From Acidobacteriaceae bacterium (GTDB lineage Bacteria > Acidobacteriota > Terriglobia > Terriglobales > Acidobacteriaceae): a stretch of DNA of 41,324 nt. This document shows, in pieces, positions 7,751-16,329 of the stretch (positions are counted from its first letter, which is position 1; every line of letters starts with the position of its first letter). A model generated the notes under the pieces. That model did not search any database. It saw nothing but the letters and a program-made list of their open reading frames with translations, and had not been told where the DNA came from. The translations under genes and the position numbers were made by a program. The stretch is from positions 1-41,324 of the forward strand of contig JASHQE010000231.1 in NCBI GenBank assembly GCA_030037705.1. The letters run 5' to 3'.

Positions 7751-8752
7751 ATGCCTACGAGTTTGACGCCCGGCAAGATCGCAGGGCTGAATGCCGTCTC
7801 CGATAGCCGCGGCGTCATCGCTGCTGTCGCCATGGATCAACGCGGCCTGCTCAAAAACATGCTGGCGCGCGAGCTCGGCCTTGCCGACCCGCCGGTGGAG
7901 AAGATATCGGAGTTCAAACAGCTGGTCGCGAGAACTCTTACGAAGGAAGCCTCATCCATTCTGCTCGATATCGAGTACGGCCTCGAGGCCACCCGGCACA
8001 TCCATGGCAAAGGACTATTGATGGCCTACGAACACGCGGGCTATAGCCCCGACAAACCCGAGCGGCTGCCTTCGCTTTTTGAAGGATGGTCTGCGTTGCG
8101 CATCAAGGAGGCTGGGGCGAACGCCGTCAAGATCCTCGTCTACTACACGCCCTTCGAAAAAGAATGGGTCAACGATCGCAAGAAGGCGTGGATCGAGCGC
8201 ATCGGCGCCGAGTGCCGCGCCGTCGATATCCCGTTCTTCCTCGAATTTCTCGGTTATGACGTGCACGGTGAGGGCGAAGCAAGTCTCGAATACGCGCGCC
8301 GCAAGCCGGAGATCGTCCTCCGCTCCATCGAAGAGTTCACCAAGAACCGCTATGGCGCCGATGTGTTCAAAGTCGAGATCCCCATCCAGATGGCCTTTGT
8401 CGAGGGCACGCGCGCCTTTAAGGGCCAAAAGCTGCACACACGCGCGGAAGCTATGGAGATCACCCGCGCTGCAGTCGCGCTCACCGGGAAGCCGATTGTC
8501 TATCTTTCTGCCGGCGTCAGCAGCGACGTATTCATCGAGACACTGGAACTCGCCGTGGAAAGCGGGGTGCACTTTCACGGCGTCCTCGGCGGCAGAGCTA
8601 CATGGCAGGATGGAGTGCCCGTCTACGCCAGGCACGGCGCTGCTGCGCTCGAAGACTGGTTGAATACGAAGGGCCTCCAGAATGTACGCGATATCAACAA
8701 CGTGCTCAAATCCGCGTATCCTTGGCATGAGGCCCGCAGCGTGCAGGCGTAG
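7751..8752 (+). CDS. LacD/YihT-type class I aldolase; proposed sulfofructose-1-phosphate aldolase
   Basis: A 333-residue TIM-barrel Schiff-base aldolase of the tagatose-1,6-bisphosphate aldolase (LacD) family. Family marks are VAMDQRG near the N-terminus, LLDIEYGLEA, Lys127 in NAVKILVYY, and the catalytic Lys207 in DVFKVEIP, positions that agree with LacD. The start is ATG 7751 with GAGAGG upstream rather than ATG 7736. LacD cleaves tagatose-1,6-bisphosphate to DHAP and glyceraldehyde-3-phosphate; the related YihT cleaves 6-deoxy-6-sulfofructose-1-phosphate to DHAP and 3-sulfolactaldehyde. The nearby SuyAB-like genes favour the second substrate. It heads a unit with the permease and the M24-like gene and carries an operator-like site shared with the regulator and kinase operon. 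Fold is secure; substrate is inferred. Confidence 0.85.
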   Translation: MPTSLTPGKIAGLNAVSDSRGVIAAVAMDQRGLLKNMLARELGLADPPVEKISEFKQLVARTLTKEASSILLDIEYGLEATRHIHGKGLLMAYEHAGYSPDKPERLPSLFEGWSALRIKEAGANAVKILVYYTPFEKEWVNDRKKAWIERIGAECRAVDIPFFLEFLGYDVHGEGEASLEYARRKPEIVLRSIEEFTKNRYGADVFKVEIPIQMAFVEGTRAFKGQKLHTRAEAMEITRAAVALTGKPIVYLSAGVSSDVFIETLELAVESGVHFHGVLGGRATWQDGVPVYARHGAAALEDWLNTKGLQNVRDINNVLKSAYPWHEARSVQA

Positions 8753-8783
8753 CTTCCATCGCCGCGCTTAATTTGGAGGATGC

Positions 8784-10079
8784 TTGCCCCAGGCTCGCGA
8801 GATTTCAACGGCTGAGACCAGCGCTGCGGCGCACAACTCCGCGCGCCGCCGATCCTGGTTGATTCTCAGTCTCCTCTTTTGCCTCACCGTCATCCTGTTC
8901 ATCGCGCGCCAGGCGTTTTCGGTGATGGCGCCCGTGCTGCGAGCGGCCTTTCATCTCTCGAATGCGGCCTATGGGCGCATCGTTGCGGCGCTCGGCTTCG
9001 GCATGATGTCCGGCGAGTTTCCGATGGGTTATCTGATGGACCGACTCGGCGCGCGGCTGGGTTTATCGGTCGCGGTCTGCTGGTGGTCGGCGGCTACGGG
9101 ATCGCTGGCACTGGCGGGATCGGGATTGCAATTCGGCCTGTCGCAATTCTGGAAAGGAACCGGGGAGTGCGGTGCGTATTCGGGCGGCGTGAAAACGGTG
9201 ACACGCCTGTTTGAAAAAAAGGACCGTACGCTGGCCATCGGTATTTTCAACGGCGGCAGCGTCATCGGCGCTACGCTTGCCCCGCCGCTCATCGTTTATC
9301 TGCTCCAGCACTACGGCTTTCGCATTGCGTTTCTGGTGCCCGCGCTTGCGGGCGTGTTGTGGATCCCTGTCTGGTGGCTCACGTATGGTCATCAGCCAAA
9401 GACAGAAGCCGACCTCTTGCAAACCCGCGCTGCGTTTGGCGCCATGCTCGGCAAGTCCTCTTCCTGGGCCGTGATGTTGTGCCGCTTTTTCATTGGGCCC
9501 GTGATGCAGTTTTACTGGTACTGGATCCCCAACTATCTTTACAGTGCCCGCCACATGACGATGACGCAGATCGGCATTCTGGCGTGGATTCCATTTCTGA
9601 TGGGCGATGTGGGCGGCGTGGCCGGCGGTTGGGTTGCAGGCGTGCTGCTGCGCCGGGGCGTTTCAGTGCGCAACGCGCGCCGCATTACGATGTACGGCAG
9701 CGCCGCGCTCTGTGCCGCGAGCCTGGCGGTGCCCTCTGCGCCGGGCATTGGCATGGCGCTCACCATGATCAGCTTGGCGATTGCCGCCGACAACTTTCTT
9801 TCCGCGAATATGTTCGCCGCAATCACCGATCTGTTTCCTGACGCACAGGTGGGCCGCGCAACGGGATTGACGGGTATTGCCGGCGGACTGAGCGGGATGT
9901 TGTTTCCGCTGCTCACGGGCATTCTGGTGGATCGCGTATCGTACAGGCCGGTTTTTCTGCTAGTGGCCATCATGCCGCTGCTTGGAACTCTCGCGCTCTT
10001 TGCCGTGGGCCGGCAGTATCGCCTGGAGAGCCGGCTCGCGCAGCCTGCAGCAAGACAACCTCAGGAACTGGTGCCATGA
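8784..10079 (+). CDS. MFS permease (anion:cation symporter-like)
   Basis: A 431-residue, 12-helix major facilitator protein resembling the hexuronate/glucarate/phthalate (ACS) branch, whose members carry organic anions. The first helix is WLILSLLFCLTVILFIARQAF. The loop between helices 2 and 3 has MGYLMDRLGARLGL, the family's G-x-L/M-x-DRxG motif. The start is TTG 8784, because GGAGG (8775-8779) is well spaced and the nearby ATG at 8780 is out of frame. It begins 32 nt after the aldolase and overlaps the next gene by ATGA. An anionic sulfonated sugar or sulfolactate would suit the family, but the substrate is inference. Confidence 0.85.
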   Translation: MPQAREISTAETSAAAHNSARRRSWLILSLLFCLTVILFIARQAFSVMAPVLRAAFHLSNAAYGRIVAALGFGMMSGEFPMGYLMDRLGARLGLSVAVCWWSAATGSLALAGSGLQFGLSQFWKGTGECGAYSGGVKTVTRLFEKKDRTLAIGIFNGGSVIGATLAPPLIVYLLQHYGFRIAFLVPALAGVLWIPVWWLTYGHQPKTEADLLQTRAAFGAMLGKSSSWAVMLCRFFIGPVMQFYWYWIPNYLYSARHMTMTQIGILAWIPFLMGDVGGVAGGWVAGVLLRRGVSVRNARRITMYGSAALCAASLAVPSAPGIGMALTMISLAIAADNFLSANMFAAITDLFPDAQVGRATGLTGIAGGLSGMLFPLLTGILVDRVSYRPVFLLVAIMPLLGTLALFAVGRQYRLESRLAQPAARQPQELVP

Positions 10080-11203
10080 AAGACGATCCATTTGGTTTGG
10101 ACAAAGACCGTCTCGCAGAGTTGAGCGCGAAGCGCCGCAAGGTTGCAGCGTTTCTCGCAGAGGAAGGACTCGACGCAATCCTGATCGCCCGCCACGAAAA
10201 TATTGCGTGGCTCACTGCCGGACTGGTTGACGTGCGCGTGGGTATGTTGCGCGAGTCGGGTCCGGCCTGCCTGCTCATCACGCGCGAAGGAGCTGCTTAC
10301 TATCTCACGACCAACAACGAAGCGCAGCGGCTCGCCGATGAGGAGTTCGCGGGACTTGGCTTCGAGCCGGTCGTGAAGCCGTGGCATGCAAACGACCTGC
10401 GCGCGTCGGTCAATTCTATTGTCGGCTCCGGCATTGCCGCCGGCGATATGGGCCAGGAGGGCTGCCGGACTGCTTCGATCCAGCGCCTGCGCTCCGAACT
10501 CACCTATGGCGAAGCGGAACGCTACCGATGGCTTGGCTGGCATGCCGCCGAGGCTGCGGCCGTGGTGTTGCGCCGTTTCGAGCCGGGCATGAGCGAGCGG
10601 GCCCTGCAGGCCATGCTGGCGGAGCAACTGATCGGCAGAGGCATTTTGCCGAGCGTGTATCTTACCTCCACCGATGCGCGGGTTACGCAGTATCCGCATC
10701 CCGTGCCGCGGGCTGGAGTGCTGAAACAACTGGGCATGCTGTGCTTTTGCGCGCGGCGCTGGGGACTTACGGTCTCGATGACGCGCTTTGTTGGCTTTGG
10801 TCCGCTGCCGGCTGTATTCGAGGAGCATCTCGCTGTAGTCACGCAAGTCAACGCGCATCTGCTTGGCGCAACGCGCGAAGGAGCGACCAGCGATGCATTG
10901 TTCGCCGTCGCCAAGCAAGCCTACGCGTTACTCGGCCACGCTGGAGCGGAGCTGCTGCATCACCAGGGTGGCGCAACCGGTTATCTCGAACGCGAATGGT
11001 TTGCGCGCCCCGGCGGCGCCGAACGTATTACTGCGCAACAGGCTCTGGCCTGGAACCCGAACCTGCGCGGCGCCAAGGTAGAAGACACGTACCTGCTCCA
11101 AGGCGGCGAGCTGAAGCTGCTTACGGCCACGCCGGAACTGCCTTCGGTGACCACGACCCTGAACGGCTCAGAATATCGTTCCGCCGATATCCTCAGGAGA
11201 TAG
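10076..11203 (+). CDS. M24 (creatinase/prolidase-fold) homologue lacking metal-binding aspartates
   Basis: A 375-residue protein with a creatinase-type N-terminal domain (about 15-140; IARHENIAWLTAG) and a C-terminal pita-bread domain. Active M24 metallopeptidases have Asp-x10-Asp, His, Glu and Glu. Here the Asp region reads MLCFCARRWGLTVSMTRFV (about 221-239) with both Asp replaced, while His295/296 and Glu336 (KVEDT) remain. It is therefore probably not a dinuclear metalloprotease; creatinase shows that metal-free members can be hydrolases. Its ATG overlaps the permease stop (ATGA), so it is coupled to transport. The role in the pathway is unknown. Confidence 0.75.
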   Translation: MKDDPFGLDKDRLAELSAKRRKVAAFLAEEGLDAILIARHENIAWLTAGLVDVRVGMLRESGPACLLITREGAAYYLTTNNEAQRLADEEFAGLGFEPVVKPWHANDLRASVNSIVGSGIAAGDMGQEGCRTASIQRLRSELTYGEAERYRWLGWHAAEAAAVVLRRFEPGMSERALQAMLAEQLIGRGILPSVYLTSTDARVTQYPHPVPRAGVLKQLGMLCFCARRWGLTVSMTRFVGFGPLPAVFEEHLAVVTQVNAHLLGATREGATSDALFAVAKQAYALLGHAGAELLHHQGGATGYLEREWFARPGGAERITAQQALAWNPNLRGAKVEDTYLLQGGELKLLTATPELPSVTTTLNGSEYRSADILRR

Positions 11204-11227
11204 AGATTTGCGCTGCTGATGGCCGAG

Positions 11228-12205
11228 TTACTTTGCAGCCAGCCTCTTCGGCGTCGCGCTGCGCACCGCGCTGATGGAAGGCTTGCCATCCAACACGCGG
11301 GCTACGTCTTCGCAGATGGCGCGCGATACCCGATCCTGCGCTTCGCGCGTAAAAGCCGCAATGTGCGGAGTGAGGATCACATTGGGCAGGGATTCGAGCT
11401 CGCCGGTCTTCGGTGGCTCCTCGCTGCGCACGTCGAGGGCCGCGCCGCCGACGATGCCGGCTTTTAGCGCTTCCACCAGATCCGGCTCGGAAACCACTCT
11501 GCCGCGCGAAGTATTGATGAACAGCGCGCCTCGCTTCATCTTGCCGAAGCGCTCGCGATTCATCAATCCCATGGTCTGTGGAGTTGCCGGAAGATGGCAT
11601 GAGACGACATCAGCGCGCGCAAGCAGATTGTCGAGATCCGTTAATTCGGCCTGCAGTTCGCTGAGCAGGATATTGTCCTGGGTTAAAAACGGATCGTACG
11701 CCAGAATCCTCATGCCGAAGGCCATCGCACGCCGCGCGGTGAGATAGCCGATCTTGCCTGCGCCGATAATGCCCAGCGTTTTGCCATAGAGCTCCGTGCC
11801 CATGAACCTGTTCCGCTGCCAGTTGCCGTCTTTCGTGTCCTGATCCGCCGCGGGGATGAAGCGCGCCAGCGAGAGCATCATGCCCATGGAGATTTCGGCC
11901 ACGCTGATGGCGTTCTGGTCCGGCGTGAACGAAACGACGATGCCGGCCTGCTCGGCGTGCTTCACGTCCACGTTGTCCAGGCCCACGCCGGCGCGGCCGA
12001 TGACCAGAAGCTCCGGCGCCGCATCGATCAGAGCGGCAGTCACGGGGGTCTGATTGCGCACAATCAGCGCGCGGCAGTTTCTCACTTGCTCTGCCAGCAA
12101 ATCGGGTTTTTTCCAAAGCTCCGCATCAAGCAGCACGTTAAAACGGGAGCGGAGCGCCTCGAAAGCCGCGCCGTGCATGTACTCGGAGATCACAATATCC
12201 GGCAT
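11228..12205 (-). CDS. slcC: D-2-hydroxyacid dehydrogenase; proposed (S)-sulfolactate dehydrogenase
   Basis: A 325-residue member of the D-3-phosphoglycerate dehydrogenase family. It has an N-terminal flavodoxin-like substrate domain, the NAD-binding motif LGIIGAGKIG (about 144-153), and catalytic Arg234 (NTSRGRV), Glu263 (SEEPP) and His281 (LTPHIAAF). In sulfolactate degraders SlcC oxidises (S)-sulfolactate to 3-sulfopyruvate, and a MPDIVISE-type start recalls it. It is the last gene of the long operon, 3 nt after the ComC-like gene. The pairing of a PGDH-family and an Ldh2-family enzyme beside SuyAB matches the known (S)-to-(R)-sulfolactate inversion route. Family is secure; specificity is inferred from context. 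Confidence 0.75.
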   Translation of the reverse strand: MPDIVISEYMHGAAFEALRSRFNVLLDAELWKKPDLLAEQVRNCRALIVRNQTPVTAALIDAAPELLVIGRAGVGLDNVDVKHAEQAGIVVSFTPDQNAISVAEISMGMMLSLARFIPAADQDTKDGNWQRNRFMGTELYGKTLGIIGAGKIGYLTARRAMAFGMRILAYDPFLTQDNILLSELQAELTDLDNLLARADVVSCHLPATPQTMGLMNRERFGKMKRGALFINTSRGRVVSEPDLVEALKAGIVGGAALDVRSEEPPKTGELESLPNVILTPHIAAFTREAQDRVSRAICEDVARVLDGKPSISAVRSATPKRLAAK

Positions 12206-12208
12206 AAA

Positions 12209-13267
12209 TCAGCAGAACACCTCATGACAGTTAAACGCGACTTTTAAGCGGGAACACCACTGTTCGATTTCGGCGACCGTTTCATCAGAAACCGGAATGC
12301 CTTGCGCGCGATTCAGTTCAGCCGTTCGCGCCGAGCGTTCTCCCGGTACCAGAATCTCTTCCGCGCCCGGCCGTTTCTTCGATGTTTTGATGCGGTCGAT
12401 AGTCTCGTCCATACGCCGCAGATACTCGGCGTAGTCAAGAAACGCGTCGATATGAAAAAGGCAGAAGAAGTGGCCTACGCCTTGCTTGCGATCGAGATGC
12501 TTGTACATTGAGCCCACATCCGGACCGATCGCCGCGCCTGAGAGCACGCCGCTGAACATTTCCACCATCAGTGCAAGCGCATAGCCTTTGTGTCCGGCCA
12601 TGGTGAGCACGGTGCCGAGCAGTGCCTCGGATGCGTCCATGGTCGGATTGCCGTCGCGATCGAGCGCCCATCCCTCGGGAATCGCCGCTTTTCTCTTTTG
12701 GGCCGCGATGATGTTGCCGCGCGCAACGGTTGATGTGGCCAGATCGATCTTCACCGGAAATCCCTTGCCGGTTGGAAACGACGCGGCGATGGGGTTCGTG
12801 CCGAAGAAGGCCTCATATCCGCCTGCAGGCGACATGGCCGGTTCGCCGTTGGTCATCGCCAGCAGCACCATTTTCTGACCGGCCGCGTAGTTCGCATACC
12901 AGGAGAGTGCGCCGAAGTGCTGCGAATTGCGGACCGTCGCCGTCGCGACGCCATTCTGCCTGGCAAGCGGCATGAGCAGGTCAAGAGCCTTCCGCGCCTG
13001 CGCCTGCCCGAGCCCGTTGCCCGCATCCAATGCTAGAACGCTGCCGGTGCGCCGGTCGATGGTGAGCGCAGCTTTCGGATCAATGAGTCCAGCTTCAATG
13101 CGCTTCAAATAAATGCTCAGGCGCGACACGCCGTGCGTGGGCACGCCGTGCAAATCCGCATCCACCAGGGATTCCGCAAAAAGGGCCGCATCTTCCGGCG
13201 GCACGCCCGTGCCGCCCGCCAGTTGCGCGGCGAGATTTTGCAAGCCCGCTTTCGGATATCGATGCAT
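12209..13267 (-). CDS. comC: Ldh2-family dehydrogenase; proposed (R)-sulfolactate dehydrogenase/sulfopyruvate reductase
   Basis: A 352-residue NAD(P)-dependent oxidoreductase of the malate/L-lactate dehydrogenase 2 family. Signatures are DLHGVPTHGVSRL (36-50), the catalytic-His segment NSQHFGALSWYA (His117), and FGTNPIAASFP. In sulfolactate pathways the ComC/SlcD homologue reduces sulfopyruvate to (R)-sulfolactate, the SuyAB substrate. Other family members act on malate, ureidoglycolate or 2,3-diketogulonate, so the family alone does not fix the substrate. It lies between the SuyB-like and SlcC-like genes, 108 nt after the former. Confidence 0.75.
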   Translation of the reverse strand: MHRYPKAGLQNLAAQLAGGTGVPPEDAALFAESLVDADLHGVPTHGVSRLSIYLKRIEAGLIDPKAALTIDRRTGSVLALDAGNGLGQAQARKALDLLMPLARQNGVATATVRNSQHFGALSWYANYAAGQKMVLLAMTNGEPAMSPAGGYEAFFGTNPIAASFPTGKGFPVKIDLATSTVARGNIIAAQKRKAAIPEGWALDRDGNPTMDASEALLGTVLTMAGHKGYALALMVEMFSGVLSGAAIGPDVGSMYKHLDRKQGVGHFFCLFHIDAFLDYAEYLRRMDETIDRIKTSKKRPGAEEILVPGERSARTAELNRAQGIPVSDETVAEIEQWCSRLKVAFNCHEVFC

Positions 13268-13375
13268 AGAACCTCAGTTACACAATTCATGCGCACAGTG
13301 TCGCGCGGTCTCGGAGACTTCCTGCAAGAAAGCAGTGCGCAGCCGGCTCGCGCTCACGAACCGGCCCCATCTCCG

Positions 13376-14539
13376 CTACGCGCTGCGATAGAGCTTGGTC
13401 ATTACGAACTCGCGATGGCCAAGCGCCTCTGCTGCCGTAAATCGTCCATTCGCCGTGCGCACGATCATTTCGATCAGTGCATCGCCGGCCTGGTCCAGGG
13501 TCATCTCGCCCTGCAGAATCGGTGAGACATCGAGGTCGATGTGGTCGGCCATGGTCTTCACAGTCTTCGGATTGCCCGAGAGCTTGATGACCGGCTCGAT
13601 CGGATTGCCGATCACGTTGCCCTGGCCGGTTGGGAAGAGATGCACGACCGCGCCCGAAGCAGCCCATAGTGTCACGGCTTCCGCCGCGGCGCTCGATGTG
13701 TCCATGTACCAGAGGCCCTGGTCGGTGGGCGCCTGGGCCGGCTTCAGGCAGCCCACGAATTTCGTCTTCTTGCCCAGCTTCTCCACATTGCCCAACGCCT
13801 TTTCTTCAATCGTCGTAAGCCCGCCGGCGATGTTGCCTTTGGTTGGCTGCGACTCGGAGAGGTCGTTTGTCTTCTCGTTGAACACGAGCTTCGTGTAATC
13901 CTCGAATGCTGCCATGAACTGCTTGCGCACCGCCTCGTTCGCAGCCTTCGCCGCAACGATGTGCTCCGCGCCCGTGAGCTCTGACGTCTCGCCGAACGAT
14001 GCCGTGCCGCCAAGGGCGCAGTGCTTGTCAATCACGTTGCCGACAGTGGGGCAGCTCGAAAGGCCCGTGGTTGTGTCGGACTCGCCGCACTTTACGCTGA
14101 TGTAGAGCTCACTGAACTTGCATTCGGTCCGCTGCAGCTCCGACGCCCACTGCACAAATTCCTTCGCTTTCACACTGGCCTGCGCAATCGTCGCGATGTC
14201 ACCCTGGCCCTCGATCGAAAATCCCGCCACCGGCTTGCCCGTCTTCGCAATGCCGTCGACGATGCGCTGCGTCCATCCCGGCTCGATGCCGATGACAACA
14301 ACAGCCGCCACATTCGGGTTCGATCCGGTACCGATCATGGTGCGGAAAAAGAGTTCCAGGTCTTCGCCGAACTGCAGCCGCCCGTAGGCGTGCGGCAGCG
14401 CCAGCGTACCCTTGATGTTGTTGCCTACGGCCTCACATGCGGCATTCGAAATGTCGTCCACCGGCAGAATGATGACATGGTTGCGCACGCCTACGCGTCC
14501 GTTTTCGCGCCGGTACGCAAGAATCTTCTGATCTTTCAT
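13376..14539 (-). CDS. suyB: (R)-sulfolactate sulfo-lyase large subunit, SuyB-like (UxaA family)
   Basis: A 387-residue protein of the altronate/galactarate dehydratase large-chain family. It contains [27 protein letters not shown], the Cys-bearing [18 protein letters not shown] (151-168), [20 protein letters not shown] and [16 protein letters not shown]. As I remember characterised SuyB, these blocks agree closely, including a C-terminus near [15 protein letters not shown]. SuyAB splits (R)-sulfolactate into pyruvate and sulfite in the cytoplasm. The ATG at 14539 overlaps the SuyA stop (TAATG) and has GAGGTGG upstream, so it is preferred to ATG 14548. The alternative is a split altronate dehydratase, but no uronate isomerase or altronate oxidoreductase is nearby. 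Confidence 0.8.
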   Translation of the reverse strand: MKDQKILAYRRENGRVGVRNHVIILPVDDISNAACEAVGNNIKGTLALPHAYGRLQFGEDLELFFRTMIGTGSNPNVAAVVVIGIEPGWTQRIVDGIAKTGKPVAGFSIEGQGDIATIAQASVKAKEFVQWASELQRTECKFSELYISVKCGESDTTTGLSSCPTVGNVIDKHCALGGTASFGETSELTGAEHIVAAKAANEAVRKQFMAAFEDYTKLVFNEKTNDLSESQPTKGNIAGGLTTIEEKALGNVEKLGKKTKFVGCLKPAQAPTDQGLWYMDTSSAAAEAVTLWAASGAVVHLFPTGQGNVIGNPIEPVIKLSGNPKTVKTMADHIDLDVSPILQGEMTLDQAGDALIEMIVRTANGRFTAAEALGHREFVMTKLYRSA

Positions 14540-14820
14540 TACGCCCACCTCTTCGTCTTCAAGTTATGCACGTGCACGTGCTGCCCGGCGCGGATGGGCT
14601 GAACCACTTTTCCAATCTCGCAGCCATACTTGATCACCGTATCGCCCACGGCAAAATCTTTGAGCGCCAGCTTGTGGCCCAGCGGGATATTTTGCTCCGT
14701 CTTTGCCGCAAGCGGCTTGTTGGTCGAAAGATCCCGGCCGGCGCACTCGGTGCCCGCGGCGATATCGACCACCGCCACGCCCACCGTGTCCGCCGTATCA
14801 TGCACTAGAAAATGAATCAT
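14539..14820 (-). CDS. suyA: (R)-sulfolactate sulfo-lyase small subunit, SuyA-like (SAF domain)
   Basis: A 93-residue SAF-domain protein, the size of the small chain of split UxaA-family lyases. [21 protein letters not shown] and a C-terminus [12 protein letters not shown] match the SuyA pattern as I recall it. It pairs with the SuyB-like protein immediately downstream, with a one-base stop/start overlap that suggests balanced translation of two subunits. It lies 46 nt after the ALDH gene. Confidence 0.8.
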   Translation of the reverse strand: MIHFLVHDTADTVGVAVVDIAAGTECAGRDLSTNKPLAAKTEQNIPLGHKLALKDFAVGDTVIKYGCEIGKVVQPIRAGQHVHVHNLKTKRWA

Positions 14821-14866
14821 CAGGTTTGCTCCCTTTCTGCTTAAACTCCGCTTCTACACCCCAGCT

Positions 14867-16309
14867 CTACACTCCGGCTATGGACACGTGCTTTGTTTCG
14901 AGGAAGGCATCCAGTCCCTCGATGCCCAGCTCGCGCCCCCAGCCGCTCTGTTTCATGCCGCCGAAGGGGCTCTGGCTCGTCGTTGGCGCGCCATCGTTGA
15001 TGCCCAGCGTACCCGCTTCGATCCGCTCCGCCAGCCGGAACATGCGCGCAATATCGCGCGTCATCGCGTATGCGCTCAATCCATATTCGCAGCCATTCGC
15101 AAGCTCAATCGCTTCTTCCTCTGTCGCAAAAGTTGCAATCGGCGCAACCGGCGCAAAGGTCTCCTCGCACATGCACAGCGCCTTTTTCACCGCTCCATCG
15201 ATCACGGTCGGCTCAAGAAAATATCCCTTCGAACCAGCCATTCGCTTGCCGCCGCAGAGAACTTTGCCGCCATATTGCACCGCATCTTCAATCTGCCGCA
15301 GCGCGCCATCGAGCGCAGCTTGATTGATCACGGGTCCCACGTCGACACCCGGCTCAAGGCCAGAGGCCGTCTTGAGTTTTTGCACTCCGGCTATAAACTT
15401 GTCGAGGAACGCGTCGTGAATCGAGCGCTGTACATAGATGCGATTCGCCGCAATGCAGGATTGCCCCGTATTGCGGAACTTCGCGATCAGCGTTTCGCGC
15501 ACGGCTTGATCGAGATCGCAATCCTCGAAGACCAGCAAGGGGGCGAGTCCGCCCAACTCCAGCGACAAGGGCTTGATCGAGCCGGCTGCGCCGCGGATCA
15601 GCTCGCGCCCCACCTCGGTCGAACCGGTGAAGCTGATCTTCCGGCAGATCGGATTCGTGAGGAATTCCTCGGAGATCATCTGTGCCTTGCCGATGATGAG
15701 CTGAAATACGCCGCCTGGAATGCCCGCTGCTTCGACGCACTCGGCAAATGCGATGGCGCAGAGCGGCGTCTGCGACGAGGGTTTCAAGATCACCGGGCAG
15801 CCCGCGGCCAACGCCGGTGCAGCTTTGCGCACCGCCAGAACCAGAGGGAAGTTCCACGGCGAAATGGCTCCGACTACACCGATCGGCGTCTTCACTGTAA
15901 AGTTACGCTTGCCCAGTGTTTGATTCGGAATCATCCGCCCATACGCGCGTTTACCTTCTTCGGCGAACCAGCGCAGGTGATCTTCTGTCATCGCCACTTC
16001 ACCGCGGCTCTGCGCCAGCGGCTTGCCGTTTTCGAGCGTTATGGTATGCGCAATCCCGTCGGCGCGGCGATTCACCTCATCTGCGACGCGATGGAGCAGT
16101 GCGCCACGCTCTTTTGCCGTCATCGCGCGCCACGCGGGGAGGGCTGCCTGCGCTGCTTCGAGCGCTGTCTTTACCTGCTCGCGGCTGACCGCGGCAACGT
16201 GGGCAAACACTTCGCCCGTTGCGGGGTTCGTTACCGGAATTAGGTCGCCGGTTTCGACCCACTTGCCATCGAGATAGGCTTTGTACAATTTCTCTAGCAC
16301 CTGAGCCAT
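14867..16309 (-). CDS. Aldehyde dehydrogenase; proposed sulfolactaldehyde dehydrogenase
   Basis: A 480-residue NAD(P)-dependent aldehyde dehydrogenase of the succinate-semialdehyde (GabD) type. It shows Asn153 (SPWNFP), KPSSQTP, Glu251 (LELGG), catalytic Cys285 (GQSCIAANR) and EETFAPVAP. GabD-type enzymes oxidise 3-sulfolactaldehyde to sulfolactate in sulfoglycolytic bacteria. Its product would be (S)-sulfolactate, which explains the inversion enzymes downstream. The usual ELGGNAP segment reads ELGGLAP, a small departure near the active site that could bear on substrate choice. It sits 20 nt downstream of the isomerase-like gene. Enzyme class is certain; the aldehyde is inferred. Confidence 0.85.
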   Translation of the reverse strand: MAQVLEKLYKAYLDGKWVETGDLIPVTNPATGEVFAHVAAVSREQVKTALEAAQAALPAWRAMTAKERGALLHRVADEVNRRADGIAHTITLENGKPLAQSRGEVAMTEDHLRWFAEEGKRAYGRMIPNQTLGKRNFTVKTPIGVVGAISPWNFPLVLAVRKAAPALAAGCPVILKPSSQTPLCAIAFAECVEAAGIPGGVFQLIIGKAQMISEEFLTNPICRKISFTGSTEVGRELIRGAAGSIKPLSLELGGLAPLLVFEDCDLDQAVRETLIAKFRNTGQSCIAANRIYVQRSIHDAFLDKFIAGVQKLKTASGLEPGVDVGPVINQAALDGALRQIEDAVQYGGKVLCGGKRMAGSKGYFLEPTVIDGAVKKALCMCEETFAPVAPIATFATEEEAIELANGCEYGLSAYAMTRDIARMFRLAERIEAGTLGINDGAPTTSQSPFGGMKQSGWGRELGIEGLDAFLETKHVSIAGV

Positions 16310-16329
16310 ACGCTCACCTCATCTGCGTC

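Noticed and set aside
7751-8752. Tagatose pathway (LacD with tagatose-6-phosphate kinase)
   Set aside because: The kinase in the operon is PfkA-type rather than the PfkB-type LacC, and tagatose use would not explain SuyAB, SlcC and ComC.
13376-14820. Annotation as D-altronate dehydratase (UxaA) in a hexuronate pathway
   Set aside because: The superfamily is the same, but no uronate isomerase, altronate or mannonate oxidoreductase, KDG kinase or KDPG aldolase is present, whereas the SlcC/ComC pair is. SuyA/SuyB fits better, though only an alignment can settle it.
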